A stretch of DNA of 64,000 nucleotides from an uncultured Candidatus Thioglobus sp. (GTDB lineage Bacteria; Pseudomonadota; Gammaproteobacteria; PS1; Pseudothioglobaceae), in assembly GCA_905614365.1 (NCBI GenBank), contig CAJQSO010000017.1, positions 54,555-118,554 on the forward strand, written 5' to 3'. The position numbers and the translations under genes are program-made. Each line of letters starts with the position of its first letter. Within the stretch, counting starts at the first letter, position 1. The notes under the pieces were generated by a model. That model made no database searches. It was not told the DNA's origin and was given only the letters and a program-made list of their open reading frames with translations. Positions 60,346 to 64,000 of this stretch are shown one piece after another.

Positions 60346-60384
60346 TCATGGACTCCTTTATATTATTTGTAATCATTATGAAAT

Positions 60385-60936
60385 CTAACCTCTAAAAGCA
60401 TTATCTGAAAGAAGATAGTCAAGCTCCTCCATGGTGCTCATTCGCCCAAATATTTCATTTCTATGAGGAAAACGACCAAACTTTTTGATAATATCTCTAT
60501 GATGTTTAGAAAACTCTAAGTTAAAGTTATATTTTTGAAATAAATATACTTGTAAATTTTGATGGTCTATATTTTCACTATGCATAAGAGGCATAAAAAG
60601 AAAAAGCAATTTTTCATCACTTAACTCTTCATCGCAGCCATTATTAACTGCATTTAAAGCAACCTCAACAGCCATATCTTCCGTTTTAAAGCTTTTTGCC
60701 TGACCTCTAAACATGTTCAAAGGAAACTGGTCTAGAATGATTATTAGAGCTACTGAGCCTTCAGCAGTATCACGCCAATCCATAAACCCACCTGAAGATA
60801 TACTCTCCCATAGATTTTCATAGCGCCGCCTGATTTCATTATCTATTTCAGGGGTGGATGAGAACCAGTGTTGTTTACTTTTTTCTGAGAACCAATATTG
60901 ATGAATATCGGATGGTGTTATCGCTTTTTCGCTCAT
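60385..60936 (-). CDS. DUF924 family protein
   Basis: About 183 residues of the DUF924 family: IHQYWFSEKSKQHWFSS, ALIIILDQFPLNMFRGQAKSF, LLFLFMPLMHSENIDHQNLQ and FGRFPHRNEIFGR. The family is all-helical and of unknown function. ATG at 60936 is preferred to an in-frame start at 60978, because the extra 14 codons fall inside the terminator hairpin of xsc and do not belong to the family pattern. Confidence 0.87.
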   Translation of the reverse strand: MSEKAITPSDIHQYWFSEKSKQHWFSSTPEIDNEIRRRYENLWESISSGGFMDWRDTAEGSVALIIILDQFPLNMFRGQAKSFKTEDMAVEVALNAVNNGCDEELSDEKLLFLFMPLMHSENIDHQNLQVYLFQKYNFNLEFSKHHRDIIKKFGRFPHRNEIFGRMSTMEELDYLLSDNAFRG

Positions 60937-60943
60937 AGTACTT

Positions 60944-60987
60944 AAAAAAAATTCCTTCAGAACGGGGTAATATACCACTCTGAAGGA
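60944..60987 (-). terminator. Rho-independent terminator after xsc
   Basis: Read on the minus strand, TCCTTCAGA (60987-60979) pairs with TCTGAAGGA (60961-60953) and is followed by ATTTTTTTT. It begins 15 nt after the xsc stop and would end the ald-xsc transcript before the DUF924 gene. Confidence 0.75.
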
Positions 60988-61001
60988 TTAATAGTTAGTA
61001 C

Positions 61002-62774
61002 TTAACGATGAGGTGATTTTTCACCAAAGTCTTTATACTTTTCTAAATGCCTAACTGGCTTACTTAGTGCATCTTTTCTGAACGGGTCACCCAACTCTCT
61101 AGAACACATAATTTCTATAATTGTCGTTTTTCTTTCGTTCATCTGCATATCAATCGCTTTTTTAAGCGCAGGGCCAACATCTTCAAGTTTGTCCACACGT
61201 ATCCCTTCAGCGCCCATTGATTCTGCAATATTAACAAAATGCTGGTCCGTAAGCTCAGCTGCTATAAAACGTCTGTCATAAAAATCCACTTGGTTTTTCT
61301 TTTCAGCACCCCAATGACGATTATGAAATACAACAGCTGTAACAGGAATATCATGACGAACACACGTCATTGTTTCAACCATACTCATCGCCCAAGCACC
61401 ATCTCCCGCATAAGAAACAGCAGGTCTATGCTGCGCAGCAGCTTTAGCACCAATAATTGTTGGAAAAGCGTAACCACAATTACCAAAACTCATCGCTGCA
61501 AAAAAACTACGAGGCTTCTCAAAACGCAGGTAGCTATTAGCAACTGAGTTTATATTTCCAATATCAGTCGACACCATAACATCTTCAGGCATTGCCTTTT
61601 CAAGTTCACGTAATACTTGTCTAGGATGAAGCCAGCCTTCTTCTTTATTTGCAAGCATATCCATGCTATATGAATCAGTTTCATGAATCCACTCATCAAG
61701 TTCTAATTCCCAAGAAGCTTTTTCATCTGCAATAATTGCAGCTCTATTCGCTTTAGAAGAATCACAATCAAGAGTTTCAGATACCAATTTTTTACAAAGA
61801 ATACTTGCAACTGCTTTAGCATCTCCACAAATACCAACATTAATTGGCTTGACCAATCCAAGCATTTTGTGATCTGCATCAATTTGAATAATTTGAGCAT
61901 CTTTAGGCCAGTAATCCATACCATGTTGAGGTAACGTTCCAAATGGACCTAAACGAGTTCCTAATGCAATAACTACATCTGCTTTTGCAATTAACTTCAT
62001 TGCAGCTTTTGAGCCTTGATATCCCAAAGGGCCACACCAAAGAGCATGACTTGCAGGAAATGAATCATTGTGGAGATAGCTATTTACAACTGGCGCACCT
62101 AAACGGTCAGCTAAAGCTACACATTCGTCAACACCATCTGCCATAACTACACCACCGCCAGAAACAATAACTGGAAACTTAGCTTTACCAATTAAAGCAA
62201 CAGCTTCGTTTAAGCTATCTTCACCGCCCGAACCTCTATCAACTCGACGAGGAGTAGGGATAGTGAAATCACCATCTGCATAAAAGTAATCTCTAGGAAT
62301 ATTTAACTGAGTTGGAGCCATTTCACTCATCGCTCTATCAAAACAGCGACCAGTGAATTCTGCCATTCTCATTGGGTTAACAACATGGCCCTGATATTTA
62401 GTAAATTCTTGAAACATTGGTAGTTGATTAGCTTCTTGAAATCCACCTAAGCCCATTCCCATCGTTCCAGCTTCAGGCGTAACAATTACAACTGGACTGT
62501 GCGCCCAGTATGCAGCTGCAATAGCTGTTACGCAGTTAGAAATACCGGGGCCGTTTTGACCGATGACAACACCATGCCTTCCACTTACTCTTGAATATCC
62601 ATCCGCCATGTGTGCACCACCTTGCTCATGAACTACAGGTATAAATCTAATACCAGCTGGCTCAAAGATATCCATTGCATCCATAAACGCTGAACCCATA
62701 ATACCAAAGATATCGGTTACATCATTAGCGACCATTGTTTCAACAAAAGCCTCACTCGAAGTCATTTTTGCCAT
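61002..62774 (-). CDS. xsc: Sulfoacetaldehyde acetyltransferase Xsc
   Basis: Thiamine-diphosphate enzyme that splits sulfoacetaldehyde with phosphate into acetyl phosphate and sulfite, the key desulfonation step for taurine and isethionate. The cofactor glutamate is in VVHEQGGAHMADGYSRVSG, and the C-terminal cofactor motif is GDGAWAMSMVETMTC...FHNRHWG. The opening DVTDIFGIMGSAFMDAMDIF and GAEKKNQVDFYDRRF are Xsc-specific rather than acetolactate-synthase-like. 590 residues. AAGGAG precedes the start. ald lies 21 nt upstream. Confidence 0.94.
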   Translation of the reverse strand: MAKMTSSEAFVETMVANDVTDIFGIMGSAFMDAMDIFEPAGIRFIPVVHEQGGAHMADGYSRVSGRHGVVIGQNGPGISNCVTAIAAAYWAHSPVVIVTPEAGTMGMGLGGFQEANQLPMFQEFTKYQGHVVNPMRMAEFTGRCFDRAMSEMAPTQLNIPRDYFYADGDFTIPTPRRVDRGSGGEDSLNEAVALIGKAKFPVIVSGGGVVMADGVDECVALADRLGAPVVNSYLHNDSFPASHALWCGPLGYQGSKAAMKLIAKADVVIALGTRLGPFGTLPQHGMDYWPKDAQIIQIDADHKMLGLVKPINVGICGDAKAVASILCKKLVSETLDCDSSKANRAAIIADEKASWELELDEWIHETDSYSMDMLANKEEGWLHPRQVLRELEKAMPEDVMVSTDIGNINSVANSYLRFEKPRSFFAAMSFGNCGYAFPTIIGAKAAAQHRPAVSYAGDGAWAMSMVETMTCVRHDIPVTAVVFHNRHWGAEKKNQVDFYDRRFIAAELTDQHFVNIAESMGAEGIRVDKLEDVGPALKKAIDMQMNERKTTIIEIMCSRELGDPFRKDALSKPVRHLEKYKDFGEKSPHR

Positions 62775-62795
62775 TTTATAGTTCTCCTTTTTAAT

Positions 62796-63914
62796 TTATT
62801 TATTTAGCATGTCAAGCGCTGAAACATAATCATAACCTAGGTCATGAGCCACCTCAGGACAAGTTACTTGACCACTATGTACGTTTAGTCCAGCTCTTAG
62901 ATGCTCATCATCTAATAAAGCTTGCTTAACACCTTTGTTTGCAATACTAAGACCAAATGGAAGTGTTACATTATTTAGTGCATAGGTTGATGTTTTTGGA
63001 ACTCCACCAGGCATATTTGCAACACAGTAGTGAACTACTTCATCAATTATGTAAGTTGGATCTGCATGAGTAGTTGCCTTAGAAGTTTCAAAGCAACCAC
63101 CTTGATCAATCGCAACATCCACAATGACTGATCCAGGCTTCATAGCCTTAATCATTTCTCTGGTTACTAATTTTGGCGCTTCGGCGCCAGGAATCAATAC
63201 ACCACCAATAACTAAGTCAGCTTGCAATACATATTCCTCTACTGAGCTTTTGGTTGAGAATACAGTATTCGTGCTTCTACCAAATTGCTGCCAATGTTGC
63301 TCTAATGTGTCAGGATTATTATCTAAAACCCAAACATCTGCACCCATTCCAACTGCCATATGAGCGGCATGAGCGCCAACAACACCGCCACCTAAAATAA
63401 CAACATTTAAAGGGTCTACTCCTGGAACACCTCCAAGCAAAGCCCCCATTCCACCATTTGGTTGCTCTAGAAAGTGTGCGCCTGCCTGGACAGCCATTCT
63501 TCCTGCAACTTTTGACATAGGAGCCAATAATGGTAAACCACCTCTAGGCGAAGTAACTGTCTCATAAGCGATACAAATAGCGCCACTCTCTACAAGTCCT
63601 TTTGTTTGCTCAGGATCTGGCGCAAGGTGAAGATATGTATAAAGAATTTGACCTTCTCTAAGCATTGCAATTTCTATAGCTTGAGGCTCTTTAACTTTAA
63701 CAATCATATCCGCTGTTGCAAAAACTTCTTTAGCTGTAGATATAATTTCAGCACCATGACTTGAATACTCGTCATCACTTGCACCGATACCAATACCTGC
63801 ATTAGTTTCAACTAAAACCTTGTGGCCATGACTAACAAACTCCTTTACACTTCTAGGCGTTAAACCAACTCTATATTCATGGTTTTTAATTTCTTTTGGA
63901 ACTCCAATTATCAT
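62796..63914 (-). CDS. ald: Alanine dehydrogenase Ald
   Basis: NAD-dependent interconversion of alanine and pyruvate plus ammonia. Signatures: MIIGVPKEIKNHEYRVGLTP, the catalytic lysine in VKVKEPQAIE, the catalytic histidine in LYTYLHLAPDPEQTKG, and the Rossmann motif VVILGGGVVGAHAAHMA near 170. 372 residues. In taurine degradation by transamination, Ald regenerates pyruvate for taurine:pyruvate aminotransferase, which fits its place just upstream of xsc. AGGAAA precedes the ATG. The aminotransferase gene is not in this window. Confidence 0.95.
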   Translation of the reverse strand: MIIGVPKEIKNHEYRVGLTPRSVKEFVSHGHKVLVETNAGIGIGASDDEYSSHGAEIISTAKEVFATADMIVKVKEPQAIEIAMLREGQILYTYLHLAPDPEQTKGLVESGAICIAYETVTSPRGGLPLLAPMSKVAGRMAVQAGAHFLEQPNGGMGALLGGVPGVDPLNVVILGGGVVGAHAAHMAVGMGADVWVLDNNPDTLEQHWQQFGRSTNTVFSTKSSVEEYVLQADLVIGGVLIPGAEAPKLVTREMIKAMKPGSVIVDVAIDQGGCFETSKATTHADPTYIIDEVVHYCVANMPGGVPKTSTYALNNVTLPFGLSIANKGVKQALLDDEHLRAGLNVHSGQVTCPEVAHDLGYDYVSALDMLNK

Positions 63915-64000
63915 TTTAATTTTCCTGTATTAATTTTTATAATTTATAAACTAGCTTTTGTAACTATTTTGATAGTTAGTAATACCTGTTCTTAACTTAT

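Noticed and set aside
60937..60978. Upstream start for the DUF924 gene
   Set aside because: The extra codons lie in the inverted repeat and T run of the xsc terminator and are not part of the family pattern.

Overview
The window looks like one continuous piece of chromosome from an AT-rich, free-living Gram-negative bacterium, almost certainly a gammaproteobacterium. The case rests on outer-membrane and envelope genes (BamA, BamD, Skp, LpxA/LpxD, TolB-Pal-CpoB), class Ia ribonucleotide reductase with its YfaE ferredoxin, sigma-32, YggX, IscX, and gammaproteobacterial gene order such as pdxA-rsmA-apaG-apaH and ybeD-lipB-lipA. Short intergenic spaces, frequent 1-23 nt gene overlaps, low GC, and taurine/choline catabolism suggest a streamlined marine heterotroph or mixotroph. 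The SUP05/Arctic96BD-19 (Thioglobaceae) clade is my best guess, but this is inference and I could not run a search. No insertion sequence, prophage, CRISPR array, rRNA or tRNA was seen.

Layout. 1-8.6 kb: MFS exporter, bamD, spoT, iscX, tolB-pal-cpoB, and pabB (or a close chorismate-enzyme relative). 8.6-15.2 kb: a NAD synthetase carrying an N-terminal phage-type helix-turn-helix domain, divergent from a complete general L-amino-acid ABC importer (aapJQMP). 15.3-20.9 kb: an orphan winged-helix protein, a DMT permease, and nrdA-nrdB-yfaE behind two well-spaced candidate NrdR boxes. 20.9-24.1 kb (minus strand): rhodanese, dimeric dUTPase, selD and mnmH. 24.1-30.6 kb: lipoate genes, pdxA-rsmA-apaGH, dapF and a DUF971 gene. 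30.7-38.3 kb: the envelope operon bamA-skp-lpxD-fabZ-lpxA-murJ-yggX and gmk. 38.3-45.4 kb: rpoH directly ahead of groES-groEL, then parE, queC, acpP and fabF. 45.4-53.9 kb (minus strand): a small membrane protein, oligopeptidase A, and a catabolic cluster of iclR, betB, betA, an enolase-superfamily gene and a 3-hydroxyisobutyrate-dehydrogenase-like gene. 54.1-59.9 kb: aceA-aceK-rraA-like-glcB, a complete glyoxylate bypass with its isocitrate dehydrogenase switch. 59.9-63.9 kb (minus strand): ald and xsc (taurine/sulfonate breakdown), a DUF924 gene and an unrecognised gene.

How it fits together. Xsc produces acetyl phosphate from sulfoacetaldehyde. Ald recycles the alanine made when taurine is transaminated with pyruvate. 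The neighbouring aceA/glcB genes would let the cell grow on that C2 unit, with AceK throttling isocitrate dehydrogenase. The choline-to-betaine genes and the amino-acid importer point to use of dissolved organic nitrogen.

The most unusual items are the HTH-NadE fusion with a 28-bp inverted repeat over its candidate promoter, a Pal lipoprotein with a duplicated acidic insert, and an RraA-family protein inside the glyoxylate operon that keeps the Arg-Asp pair of active aldolases.
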